DNA from: Opitutia bacterium UBA7441
GTDB taxonomy: Bacteria > Verrucomicrobiota > Verrucomicrobiia > Opitutales > Coraliomargaritaceae
Assembly (NCBI GenBank): GCA_002480015.1
Contig: DLQD01000058.1
Coordinates: 1-5,945 of the forward strand
Direction: 5' to 3'
Length of the DNA stretch: 5,945 bases
Of this stretch, positions 1 to 5,934 are shown one piece after another. Position numbers and translations under genes: made by a program. The notes under the pieces were generated by a model. It had not been told where the DNA came from. It saw nothing but the letters and a program-made list of their open reading frames with translations, and did no database searches. Each line of letters opens with the position of its first letter. Position 1 is the stretch's first letter.

Positions 1-376
1 GTATAGGCGAAAGTATGCTCTGTGTAGAGCTGTAGTTCGTTATATTGTAGCGCGTGGAGAGCGTCGACCAGCTGCCGCAAGGTCTCCATCGTCGGTACAC
101 GATTTCGGCTGATGTCGAGCATCAGTCCACGGCGTTCGAAGAGCGGTGGGTTTCTGAATGGCATTAATTCGATTGGTTTCAGTTACTCCTCGATGTCTTT
201 CAACCAACTAGAGAGGCGTTCAATTGTGGGTGAATCATGAAGCTAGTTGCTTTTAAAGCTTGGATAGACCTCAGGGTCAATTTTGCGATTGTAGGTTTTA
301 GCCTTAAAATGACACGCCAGATCGTTGAGCAAGCGTGTGCGTTCATCGCGTTCGCACGGCCTCGACTCGGCAAAAT
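1..376 (-). pseudogene. GH20-like beta-N-acetylhexosaminidase gene, disrupted and partial
   Basis: Reading the minus strand in the frame whose codons occupy 3-5, 6-8 and so on gives a coherent protein-like sequence from 376 to the left edge. It includes ERTRLLNDLACHFKAKTYN, KIDPEVYPSFKS, LMPFRNPPLFE, RGLMLDISRNRVPTMETL and NELQLYTEHTFAY. The RG-MLDISR-VP-ME and LQLYTEHTFAY pieces resemble the first two beta strands of the GH20 TIM barrel, in enzymes that remove terminal N-acetylhexosamine from glycans. The frame is broken by TAG (plus-strand 243-245) and TAA (183-185), with matching protein on both sides, so these are nonsense codons inside one gene. The catalytic Asp-Glu pair would lie left of the window and cannot be judged. 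An ATG at 162-164 (minus) could restart a shorter product, but it would lack the N-terminal domain. The right end is cut by the inverted-repeat element at 376-517. The family call is from recall of motifs; that the gene is broken is seen directly. Confidence 0.62.
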
Positions 377-517
377 GGTGCCATTTTAAACACGGGGTCA
401 GGCGGCCACCCCGCTTAGCAGGAAAGCCGCATAGTATGTCCGCTCCTTTAGGTGCGGGACGCGTTCCGGCAACTGTTGCGGTTTGTATCCCCCGCCCCCC
501 GTGGATTTAATGGCACC
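376..517. mobile_element. MITE-like inverted-repeat element with target duplication
   Basis: The two ends form a long imperfect terminal inverted repeat. The left arm is 377-405 and the right arm is 492-517. The reverse complement of the left arm matches the right arm at 22 of 26 positions with one 3-base gap, including the outermost GGTGCC/GGCACC, the CCCCGTG block and the inner GGCGG/CCGCC. The identical 8-mer CGGCAAAA lies directly outside both ends, at 368-375 and 518-525, as expected for a target-site duplication (9 bases with one mismatch if the T at 376 is counted). At about 142 bp it cannot encode a transposase, so it would be a non-autonomous element moved in trans. It sits in the reading frame of the GH20-like pseudogene. 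With its 8-bp duplication it adds 150 bp, keeping the frame but bringing an in-frame stop (plus-strand 507-509 on the minus-strand reading). The transposase family is not recognisable. An open frame on the plus strand across part of it (325-510) has no protein-like features. Confidence 0.66.
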
Positions 518-590
518 CGGCAAAAATAGGTTCATCGTCATTTACCGGGAACAAAACTCTAGCTGACGTGGAAAAGTTGTGCCTCCGTAA
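518..590 (-). pseudogene. possible 5' continuation of the GH20-like pseudogene beyond the insertion
   Basis: If the inserted element and one copy of its 8-bp target duplication are removed, the minus-strand frame of the glycosidase continues upstream without a stop as roughly RVLFPVNDDEPIFAESRP, joining the RPCERDERTR stretch left of the insertion. I see no start codon with a ribosome binding site, and the sequence runs into the first GGAG hairpin at 592-616, so the true N-terminus is probably lost or rearranged. The continuity is suggestive only: about 24 open codons can occur by chance. Confidence 0.3.
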
Positions 591-591
591 T

Positions 592-616
592 GGAGGGCAG
601 CGTTCCACCGCTGCCG
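592..616 (+). repeat. GGAG-hairpin repeat, copy A
   Basis: GGAG (592-595) is followed by stem GGCAGCG (596-602), a six-base loop TTCCAC, and the perfect complement CGCTGCC (609-615). It shares its plan with three further hairpins downstream while the inner stem sequence differs, so the structure rather than the sequence is conserved. Just upstream CCTCC (582-586) could instead pair with GGAGG (592-596), giving an alternative fold. A REP-like element is the most likely identity. Confidence 0.55.
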
Positions 617-660
617 AGTACGTGCCATCGGGCGGATCATTCTTAGTGCCACTCGCCCAA

Positions 661-684
661 GGCATGACGGGAGCCATGCCCTCC
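661..684 (-). repeat. GGAG-hairpin repeat, copy B (reverse orientation)
   Basis: On the minus strand this reads GGAG (684-681), stem GGCATG, an eight-base loop GCTCCCGT, and the complement CATGCC (666-661). The stem is one pair shorter and the loop two bases longer than in copies A and D, so this is the weakest member. Its orientation is opposite to the neighbouring copies A and C. Confidence 0.42.
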
Positions 685-747
685 AGACGATGCTAATCCC
701 ATCTGGCGACTTCCCGCTAATAACCTAGAAGTGAGTCTTTCCATTTC

Positions 748-798
748 GGAGGGTCGACCTTCCTCGGCTGAGCTTGTCGAAGTCCGTGTCGACCGCGT
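748..798 (+). repeat. GGAG-hairpin repeat, copy C, with extended loop
   Basis: GGAG (748-751) precedes stem GGTCGAC (752-758), whose exact complement GTCGACC lies at 788-794, followed by GCG as in copy D. The 29-base loop is much longer than the six bases of A and D. It contains GGCTGAGCTTGTCGAAG (766-782), which resembles the widespread CTTCGACAAGCTCAG-type intergenic repeat, and can form an inner CTTC/GAAG pairing (759-762 with 779-782). It could be a nested insertion of one repeat type in another, or a branched hairpin. Confidence 0.5.
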
Positions 799-819
799 TG
801 CCTGAGCCAGATCCAAATG

Positions 820-847
820 CCGCGGACGGCACAGAGGCCGTCCCTCC
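820..847 (-). repeat. GGAG-hairpin repeat, copy D (reverse orientation)
   Basis: On the minus strand it reads GGAG (847-844), stem GGACGGC (843-837), a six-base loop CTCTGT, the perfect complement GCCGTCC (830-824) and then GCGG. Its dimensions equal those of copy A and its 3' flank matches copy C. It closes the alternating +,-,+,- series at 592-847. Confidence 0.55.
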
Positions 848-979
848 CCGGAACAGATGGAATGACGTTGGTATCCCTATTCATGAGGCTCTTTCACACA
901 CTAATCGACGATGAACCAAAAATAAGGCCTAAAGGATTGCATTGCCGTATACCCCGCGAATGCTTTTTATCTACATAAT
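848..979. other. non-coding leader region upstream of lptB
   Basis: No open frame of meaningful length with a ribosome binding site is visible on either strand. The frame of lptB can be followed upstream only to a TAA at 923-925, with no alternative ATG, GTG or TTG between. Together with the hairpin array and pseudogene to its left, this means about 1 kb upstream of lptB lacks an intact gene. In particular the LptA/LptC partners are not adjacent. Confidence 0.6.
942..970 (+). promoter_or_regulatory. weak candidate promoter for lptB-hprK
   Basis: TTGCCG (942-947) and TTTTAT (965-970) are separated by 17 bases, each matching four of six positions of the sigma70 -35 and -10 consensus. Transcription would start only a few bases before the lptB ATG at 980, giving an almost leaderless message, in line with the lack of any Shine-Dalgarno there. 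The match is modest and the sequence is AT-rich, so chance is a real possibility. Confidence 0.22.
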
Positions 980-1720
980 ATGGTTGATACAGCAGTCACT
1001 CCAAGGATCGAAACCCGCGGCCTCGTTAAGGAATACGGCAAGCGTCGCGTGGTGAATCATGTCGATGTTCACGTCGATGCTGGCGAAATTGTGGGGCTGC
1101 TCGGACCCAACGGCGCGGGTAAGACCACAACCTTCTACATGGTCGTAGGCCTAGTGCCCGCAACCGAAGGTCGCGTCTTTCTCAACGAGGATGACTTGAC
1201 GGACTTGCCCATGTATCGACGCGCCCGCTGCGGCATCGGCTACCTACCGCAGGAGGCTTCGATCTTCCGGAAAATGACGGTCGAGCAGAACATCCGTGCC
1301 ATTGCCGAGACTATGCCCTACGGGAAGGCGCAGCGCGAGGCCTGTATTGAGGAGCATTTGGAGGAACTCGGTTTGACCCACCTTGCTTCGCAGAAGGCCT
1401 ACACTCTGAGCGGTGGTGAGCGCCGCCGCCTGGAAATCTCTCGGGCACTCGTGACCAAGCCTAATTTCCTACTCATGGACGAGCCTTTTAGCGGGGTGGA
1501 CCCGATCAGTGTGAGTGAGGTGCAGAAGATCATTGTTCAGCTCAAAGAGCGGGGGATCGGAGTGCTCATCACAGACCACAACGTGCGTGAGACGCTCGCG
1601 ATCGTCGATCGTGCCTACCTCCTCCACGAAGGGGCCATACTGAGCGAAGGTAGCAGCCAGTTTTTGATCAACGATCCGAAGAGTCGGGAATTCTACCTCG
1701 GCCAGGATTTCAACATGTAA
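980..1720 (+). CDS. lptB: LptB, ATPase of the lipopolysaccharide export ABC transporter
   Basis: This 246-residue cytoplasmic ATPase powers LptB2FG, which extracts lipopolysaccharide from the inner membrane and pushes it along the LptC-LptA bridge to LptD at the cell surface. All nucleotide-binding motifs are intact: Walker A GPNGAGKT (42-49), Q-loop Q91, signature LSGGE (143-147), Walker B FLLMDE with catalytic E168 (163-168), D-loop SGVD (171-174) and switch His H200. LptB-specific blocks identify it beyond a generic ABC protein: TTTFYMVVG after Walker A, GIGYLPQEASIFR (85-97), which includes the groove that grips LptF/LptG, ITDHNVRETLAI (197-208), and the C-terminal YLGQDFNM. Length is normal for the family. 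ATG 980 is the only sensible start, although no Shine-Dalgarno precedes it. It is followed 14 bases later by hprK in the same direction, so they probably form one transcript. lptA, lptC, lptF and lptG are not in the window. Confidence 0.95.
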   Translation: MVDTAVTPRIETRGLVKEYGKRRVVNHVDVHVDAGEIVGLLGPNGAGKTTTFYMVVGLVPATEGRVFLNEDDLTDLPMYRRARCGIGYLPQEASIFRKMTVEQNIRAIAETMPYGKAQREACIEEHLEELGLTHLASQKAYTLSGGERRRLEISRALVTKPNFLLMDEPFSGVDPISVSEVQKIIVQLKERGIGVLITDHNVRETLAIVDRAYLLHEGAILSEGSSQFLINDPKSREFYLGQDFNM

Positions 1721-1726
1721 GGGAGG
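1721..1726 (+). promoter_or_regulatory. ribosome binding site of hprK
   Basis: GGGAGG begins immediately after the lptB stop codon and lies eight bases before the ATG at 1735. It is a strong Shine-Dalgarno with near-ideal spacing, fixes the hprK start, and contrasts with the absence of one before lptB. Confidence 0.8.
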
Positions 1727-1734
1727 ACCGAACA

Positions 1735-2712
1735 ATGGCCGTGATACAGCGTAACAACACAAAGTTCGTCGAAGCCGTTGCGGTTCGCGATTTCTACGAG
1801 TCCTTCAAAGAGCCTCTGGAGATGGAGTTGGTGGCGGGGGAGTCGGGTCTGGATAATATGATCCGCGAGCGGAGTTTGAATCGTCCCGCACTAGCCATGG
1901 TTGGTTTCTTTAAGGCATTCGCCGCTAAGCGCATCCAGTTACTCGGTGCCGGAGAGATGGCTTTTATCCGAGAAAAGCCTGAGGCCGAACAACTGGCCAT
2001 TATGACCGAAATTCTGAAGCGCAAAGTTCCCTGCATGATTATTTCGCGGAATCTTGCCCCGTCCAAGATGCTCTGCAAACTCGCGGATACGTATAAGACT
2101 CCGATTATACGCTCTCCGCTCAAGTCGAAGACTTTCACGACAGAAGCGACGCTTCTTCTCGAAGACAAATTTGCGCCCCGCACGCACATGCACGGCACTT
2201 TGCTCGACATCCAGGGAATTGGGACACTGATCTGTGGGGAAAGTGGTGTCGGTAAGAGTGAGTGCGCGCTGGCATTGATCGAGCGGGGGCATAGTCTGGT
2301 TGCCGATGACCTGACTTACATTAAACGCGTCAGTGAGCGAGAGCTGCTCGGGACCTCCTCCGATCTGAGCCGTGGTTATATGGAGTGTCGCGGGCTTGGT
2401 ATCATTAATGTCGCCGAGCTTTTCGGTGTCCGCTCCGTACGAGTTGAAAAACGTATCGACCTAATAATTAACTTCATTAACTGGACTCCTGGTATGCACG
2501 AAGAGCGTACCGGCTTAGAGGAACAACACCTAGAGATCCTCGGCTTGAAGGTGCCACTTATGGAAATCCCCGTGCGGCCCGGTCGTGATATGGCTCGATT
2601 GACCGAAGTCGCTGCGATGGCGCAGGCCCTCATGAAGATCGGCCACGATTCTGCGGCAGAGTTCAATGATCGGCTGATCGCCCACATGGCGAAATCAAAC
2701 AGTAAACCGTAA
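1735..2712 (+). CDS. hprK: HPr kinase/phosphorylase
   Basis: HprK uses ATP or pyrophosphate to phosphorylate a regulatory serine (Ser46) of the PTS protein HPr or a paralogue, and in many bacteria also reverses the reaction. In Gram-negatives it usually serves regulation rather than classical Firmicute catabolite repression. The 325-residue length is normal. The N-terminal HprK domain spans about 10-140 and includes NRPALAMVGFF (49-59). The catalytic domain starts near 145: active-site His H153 in HMHG, Walker A GESGVGKS (168-175), the acidic pair D191-D192 in VADD, the HprK signature ECRGLGIINV (217-226), and PVRPGRD (279-285) with the Arg important for dephosphorylation. The Asn at 225, where Firmicutes have Asp, is also found in other Gram-negative HprKs. 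It follows lptB by 14 bases and is probably co-transcribed. HPr itself (ptsH) is not in the window, so the substrate partner is unknown here. Confidence 0.95.
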   Translation: MAVIQRNNTKFVEAVAVRDFYESFKEPLEMELVAGESGLDNMIRERSLNRPALAMVGFFKAFAAKRIQLLGAGEMAFIREKPEAEQLAIMTEILKRKVPCMIISRNLAPSKMLCKLADTYKTPIIRSPLKSKTFTTEATLLLEDKFAPRTHMHGTLLDIQGIGTLICGESGVGKSECALALIERGHSLVADDLTYIKRVSERELLGTSSDLSRGYMECRGLGIINVAELFGVRSVRVEKRIDLIINFINWTPGMHEERTGLEEQHLEILGLKVPLMEIPVRPGRDMARLTEVAAMAQALMKIGHDSAAEFNDRLIAHMAKSNSKP

Positions 2713-2719
2713 GCGATAA

Positions 2720-2739
2720 TTGATTAAGGGAGGCTAAAG
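2720..2739 (+). repeat. 20-bp direct repeat, copy 1
   Basis: TTGATTAAGGGAGGCTAAAG recurs 59 bases downstream with 18 of 20 identical bases. A partial third relative, TGAATTAAGG, lies between them at 2755-2764. It begins eight bases after the hprK stop, between convergent genes. No clear stem-loop with a U-run is visible in this gap, so it is not an obvious terminator. Each full copy carries a purine block that resembles a Shine-Dalgarno. Confidence 0.6.
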
Positions 2740-2778
2740 GGCTCTTCTAACTCCTGAATTAAGGATGATTGACCCTAC

Positions 2779-2798
2779 TTGATTAAGGAAGGCTAGAG
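2779..2798 (+). repeat. 20-bp direct repeat, copy 2
   Basis: TTGATTAAGGAAGGCTAGAG differs from copy 1 at two positions. It ends one base before an ATG at 2800 that opens a 32-codon frame running antisense into the end of the efflux gene; that frame has no recognisable product. The repeat may be a tandem duplication product or a protein-binding pair. Confidence 0.6.
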
Positions 2799-2817
2799 CA
2801 TGTTGCCGCTACTGGGT

Positions 2818-5800
2818 TCACGCTTCGTGCTGTGTAAGTTGACTGCACTTCGTGGCTTCAGCATCGCGGGAGCAGGCCTGACGGTCCTTGGCGATTAGCA
2901 TATAGATACTGGGAAGGAAGAGTAAGGTGAAAATGGTACCGATCGACATGCCTCCGACGAGGACGAGTCCGATTGAATTACGCGCTTCAGCTCCCGCGCC
3001 CGTAACTAAGGTGAGGGGAAAGTGCCCAGCCACTGTAGCGACAGTCGTCATCAGGACTGGACGCAGGCGCACTTCGGCGGCTTCCTGAACCGCGTCGAGC
3101 TTGGAGCGACCTTGCTGCTGGAGTTCATTGGCGAACTCTACAATCAGGATGCCATTCTTCGCCACCAGTCCGACGAGGGTGACGAGTCCGACTTGAGAAT
3201 AAATATTGAGCGTCGTTGTCCAACCATCTGTCCAATAGGGCATGTTGGGATTCATCATTTTCAAGAAAGTAAAAATGAGCGCCCCGAACATAGCCAATGG
3301 CACCGAGCCAAGTAGGATGATGAAGGGGTCGCGAAAACTATTAAACTGGGCAGCCAGCACCATAAAGATGAGCACCACCGCAAGCATGAAGGCGGGCAGA
3401 AATTTATTGCCCTCGGTGCGCAGTTGGCGCGACTCGCCGACGTAGTCGACACGGTAGCCGTCCGGCAATACTTCGGCAGCCGCTTCTTCAAGGAGCTTCA
3501 GGCCTTGGTCGAGTGGACCCATAAAAACGCCGCTCAGTTTGACGGCGTTGAACTGCTGGAATCGGTTCAGCGAGCGTGGCTGGACCGAGTCTTCGATTGT
3601 GGCGACCGTGCTCAACTGGATGAGCGTGCCCTCGGGGCCCTTTACATAAATATCCTGCAACTGATCGGGGTTGAGGCGGCCGATCCGTTCGATCTGTGGT
3701 ATCACTTTATAGCTGCGCCCCGCGATGTTGAAGCGGTTGACGAAGCCCCCGCCGACGAGGGCCCCGAGGTCGGCACCGACATCACGCTGGTCGAGCCCAA
3801 GACTGCTCACCATGTCACGATCTATGATGAATTCGGATTGGGGCTGATCAATCTTCGTGTCGATGATCGGGGGAAAGGCGAAGCGCCCGCTTTCGATGGC
3901 CTTGGTTTTGATCAGGTTGACGTATTTCAGGATCTCCTCCGGCTCGGCCGTTGAAGCGATCACAAATTCAAGTGGGAAGTCGCTGCCCCCAGGGAGCGCC
4001 GCCGGCGTCGCTGGGAAGACGCTGATGCCGCTGATTTTGGCAAACTCCTGCTGGACAAGCGGCTTGATCTCCTGGGCCGTGCGCTCGCGCTCACTCCAAG
4101 TGCTCAAAATCATACCGCTGAATCCAAAATTAGGATAGGTCAGTTGGAAGGTATACGAGGTTTCAGGGAAGCTGAAAAATGCGCCGTTGACGCTCTCAGT
4201 GTAGCGTGAGGTTTCTTCGAGCGCAAGATTGGCCGGGGCATCCACGATTCCAAAGATAACGCCTTGGTCTTCTTCTGGAGCGAGTTCTTTCGGCGAGAGT
4301 AAAAACATGGGCACACACATAAGCGTGAGCAGGATCCAGCAAGCGTAGATCACCGGGCGTGTGCTCAGCGCCACGCGCAATATCTTGCCGTAACGGATGC
4401 GTAACTTGGAAAAGCCATGATTGATCATCTTGGCCAGACCCTTGTGCTCGCCGCTCTTTAAAACGACGGACGAGAGCATCGGGCTCAGGGTGAGCGCCAC
4501 AATGGTCGATACGATGACGGCACCGGAGAGGGTGAGTGCAAACTCTCGGAAGAGCGAGCCAGTCAGGCCTCCCTGAAAGCCGATGGGCAAATACACCGCG
4601 ACCAGCGTCAGTGTAGTCGCTATGACGGGGCCGATCAACTCGCGCACGCCGGTGAGTGCAGCGTCCATCCCGCCCATACCTGCTTCGAGGTGCCGCTCAA
4701 TGTTTTCCACCACGATAATAGCGTCGTCCACGACGATCCCGACCGAGAGCACGATGGCCAGAAGCGTGAGCAAGTTGATCGTGAATCCGAGCAACTGCAT
4801 GAGGAAGATCGCGCCGATCAATGAAATGGGTATCGCGATGATGGGCACGAGCACTGTGCGAATACGCCCCATGAACATGAAAATAACGAACATCACGATG
4901 ACCAGGGTTTCCACCAGGGTGGAGGTGACTTCACTGATGGCTTCCTCAATATAGACTGTTGAGTCGTAGCCGATGTTGGCCTCAATTCCCTTCGGCAGTT
5001 CCTTCTTGATCACCTCCAGTTCTTCACGCACAGCCTTGATCACATCGACGGTGTTCGCATTGGGCAGAACATACATGCCCATAAACACGGCCTTGCTTCC
5101 GGAAAAACGGACCTCCGATTCGTAGGTCTCACCGCCTAGTTCGACCTTGGCGATGTCTCTGATCCGGATAATGGTGTCGCCCTCGTTCAAAATGGCGAGC
5201 TGCTCAAATTCCTCGACCGAATTCAGATCGGTGTCCGCCGTTAAATTGACACTGACGAGGTGACCCTTGGTCTGGCCGATGGCGGAGAGGTAGTTGTTGG
5301 ACGCCAGCGCTTCGCGAACTTGGGCAGGGTGTATGCCGAGCGCCGCCATACGAGCCGGGTCGAGCCAAATACGCATGGCAAAGGTGCGCCCGCCGAGGAT
5401 TTCCGCTTCCTGCACGCCGGGGATCGCCGTTAGGCGCGGTTGGATGACACGCACCAGATAGTCGGTGATTTCGTTGGCTTGGAGGATATTGGAAGCAAAG
5501 GAAAGGTAGGCGGATGCGCGCGCACTATCGGCCGACTCCACCGTGATGATGGGGACTTCGGACTCCGGGGGCAGATCGCCGCGTACCTGATCGACTTTGG
5601 AGCCGATCTCCGCCAGTGCCTTGGTCGAGTCGTAGTTCAGCTCCAGTCGGACCGTGATGGTGGAGATGCCCAGTTTGCTCTCGGAGGAGATATAGTCGAT
5701 GCCATCGGCCGTGGCGACGGCCTGTTCCAGTGGGGTGGTGATGAAGCCACGCACCAGTTCCGCATCCGCGCCCACATAGATGGTGCTGATGATGACCTTA

Positions 5801-5934
5801 GCGTTCTCGTTTCGAGGGTATTGGCGAACGGTGAGCGTTGAGATCGCCTGCAAGCCGGCGATCACGATCACCATGCTGACCACGATCGACAGCACGGGGC
5901 GTTTGATAAATATGTCGGTGAATGCAGTCTGCAT
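2818..5934 (-). CDS. RND-family multidrug efflux permease (HAE-1, AcrB-like)
   Basis: This 1038-residue inner-membrane protein is a proton-driven pump of the AcrB/MexB/MdtB type, which as a trimer with a periplasmic adaptor and an outer-membrane channel expels drugs, bile-like detergents or other amphiphiles. The layout is complete: TM1 at about 14-32, a large periplasmic porter loop (about 35-330), TM2-TM6 (about 335-490), TM7 near 527-546, a second periplasmic loop (about 550-840), and TM8-TM12 (about 846-1012). The proton relay is intact: D403-D404 in TM4 (SVGIVVDDAIIVVENIERH), K926 in TM10 (GLVAKNGILIVEFAN) and R958 in RLRPVLMTT. Other family marks are IFIKRPV at 8-14, TTPLEQAVA at 66-74 and PEEDQG at 553-558. 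It differs from heavy-metal (CusA) pumps in these motifs; the substrate cannot be predicted. ATG 5934 fits the family N-terminus, but only 11 bases upstream are visible and they hold no Shine-Dalgarno. The adaptor gene probably lies just beyond the right edge. It is convergent with hprK. Confidence 0.95.
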   Translation of the reverse strand: MQTAFTDIFIKRPVLSIVVSMVIVIAGLQAISTLTVRQYPRNENAKVIISTIYVGADAELVRGFITTPLEQAVATADGIDYISSESKLGISTITVRLELNYDSTKALAEIGSKVDQVRGDLPPESEVPIITVESADSARASAYLSFASNILQANEITDYLVRVIQPRLTAIPGVQEAEILGGRTFAMRIWLDPARMAALGIHPAQVREALASNNYLSAIGQTKGHLVSVNLTADTDLNSVEEFEQLAILNEGDTIIRIRDIAKVELGGETYESEVRFSGSKAVFMGMYVLPNANTVDVIKAVREELEVIKKELPKGIEANIGYDSTVYIEEAISEVTSTLVETLVIVMFVIFMFMGRIRTVLVPIIAIPISLIGAIFLMQLLGFTINLLTLLAIVLSVGIVVDDAIIVVENIERHLEAGMGGMDAALTGVRELIGPVIATTLTLVAVYLPIGFQGGLTGSLFREFALTLSGAVIVSTIVALTLSPMLSSVVLKSGEHKGLAKMINHGFSKLRIRYGKILRVALSTRPVIYACWILLTLMCVPMFLLSPKELAPEEDQGVIFGIVDAPANLALEETSRYTESVNGAFFSFPETSYTFQLTYPNFGFSGMILSTWSERERTAQEIKPLVQQEFAKISGISVFPATPAALPGGSDFPLEFVIASTAEPEEILKYVNLIKTKAIESGRFAFPPIIDTKIDQPQSEFIIDRDMVSSLGLDQRDVGADLGALVGGGFVNRFNIAGRSYKVIPQIERIGRLNPDQLQDIYVKGPEGTLIQLSTVATIEDSVQPRSLNRFQQFNAVKLSGVFMGPLDQGLKLLEEAAAEVLPDGYRVDYVGESRQLRTEGNKFLPAFMLAVVLIFMVLAAQFNSFRDPFIILLGSVPLAMFGALIFTFLKMMNPNMPYWTDGWTTTLNIYSQVGLVTLVGLVAKNGILIVEFANELQQQGRSKLDAVQEAAEVRLRPVLMTTVATVAGHFPLTLVTGAGAEARNSIGLVLVGGMSIGTIFTLLFLPSIYMLIAKDRQACSRDAEATKCSQLTQHEA

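Noticed and set aside
372..387. Palindrome AAAATGG-TG-CCATTTT
   Set aside because: It straddles the junction of the left target duplication and the element's left end, so it is best explained as a by-product of the insertion boundary rather than an operator, though a palindromic target preference is possible.
325..510. 61-codon open frame on the plus strand
   Set aside because: It runs from the antisense of the glycosidase remnant into the inverted-repeat element, has no ribosome binding site, and its arginine- and proline-rich product resembles nothing known.
516..549. Imperfect inverted repeat CCCGG-AAAAAT with ATTTA-CCGGG
   Set aside because: The loop is long and one arm overlaps the element's right end and its duplication; not convincing as a separate feature.
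1469..2687. Several minus-strand open frames of 97-138 codons opposite lptB and hprK
   Set aside because: They overlap genes with complete, well-conserved motifs; their products are low-complexity reflections of the coding strand without start signals.
2713..2817. Bidirectional terminator between the convergent genes
   Set aside because: I could not find a stable stem followed by a T-run on either strand.
2800..2898. 32-codon plus-strand frame preceded by AAGGAAGG seven bases before its ATG
   Set aside because: The start signal is good, but the frame overlaps the end of the efflux gene in antisense, the purine block belongs to the direct repeat, and the short product is unrecognised. Ribosome profiling would be needed to take it seriously.
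3022..5841. Plus-strand frames of 67-176 codons opposite the efflux gene, and one minus-strand frame of 76 codons in another phase
   Set aside because: The efflux gene is continuous and complete over this whole span, and none of these frames shows a family motif.
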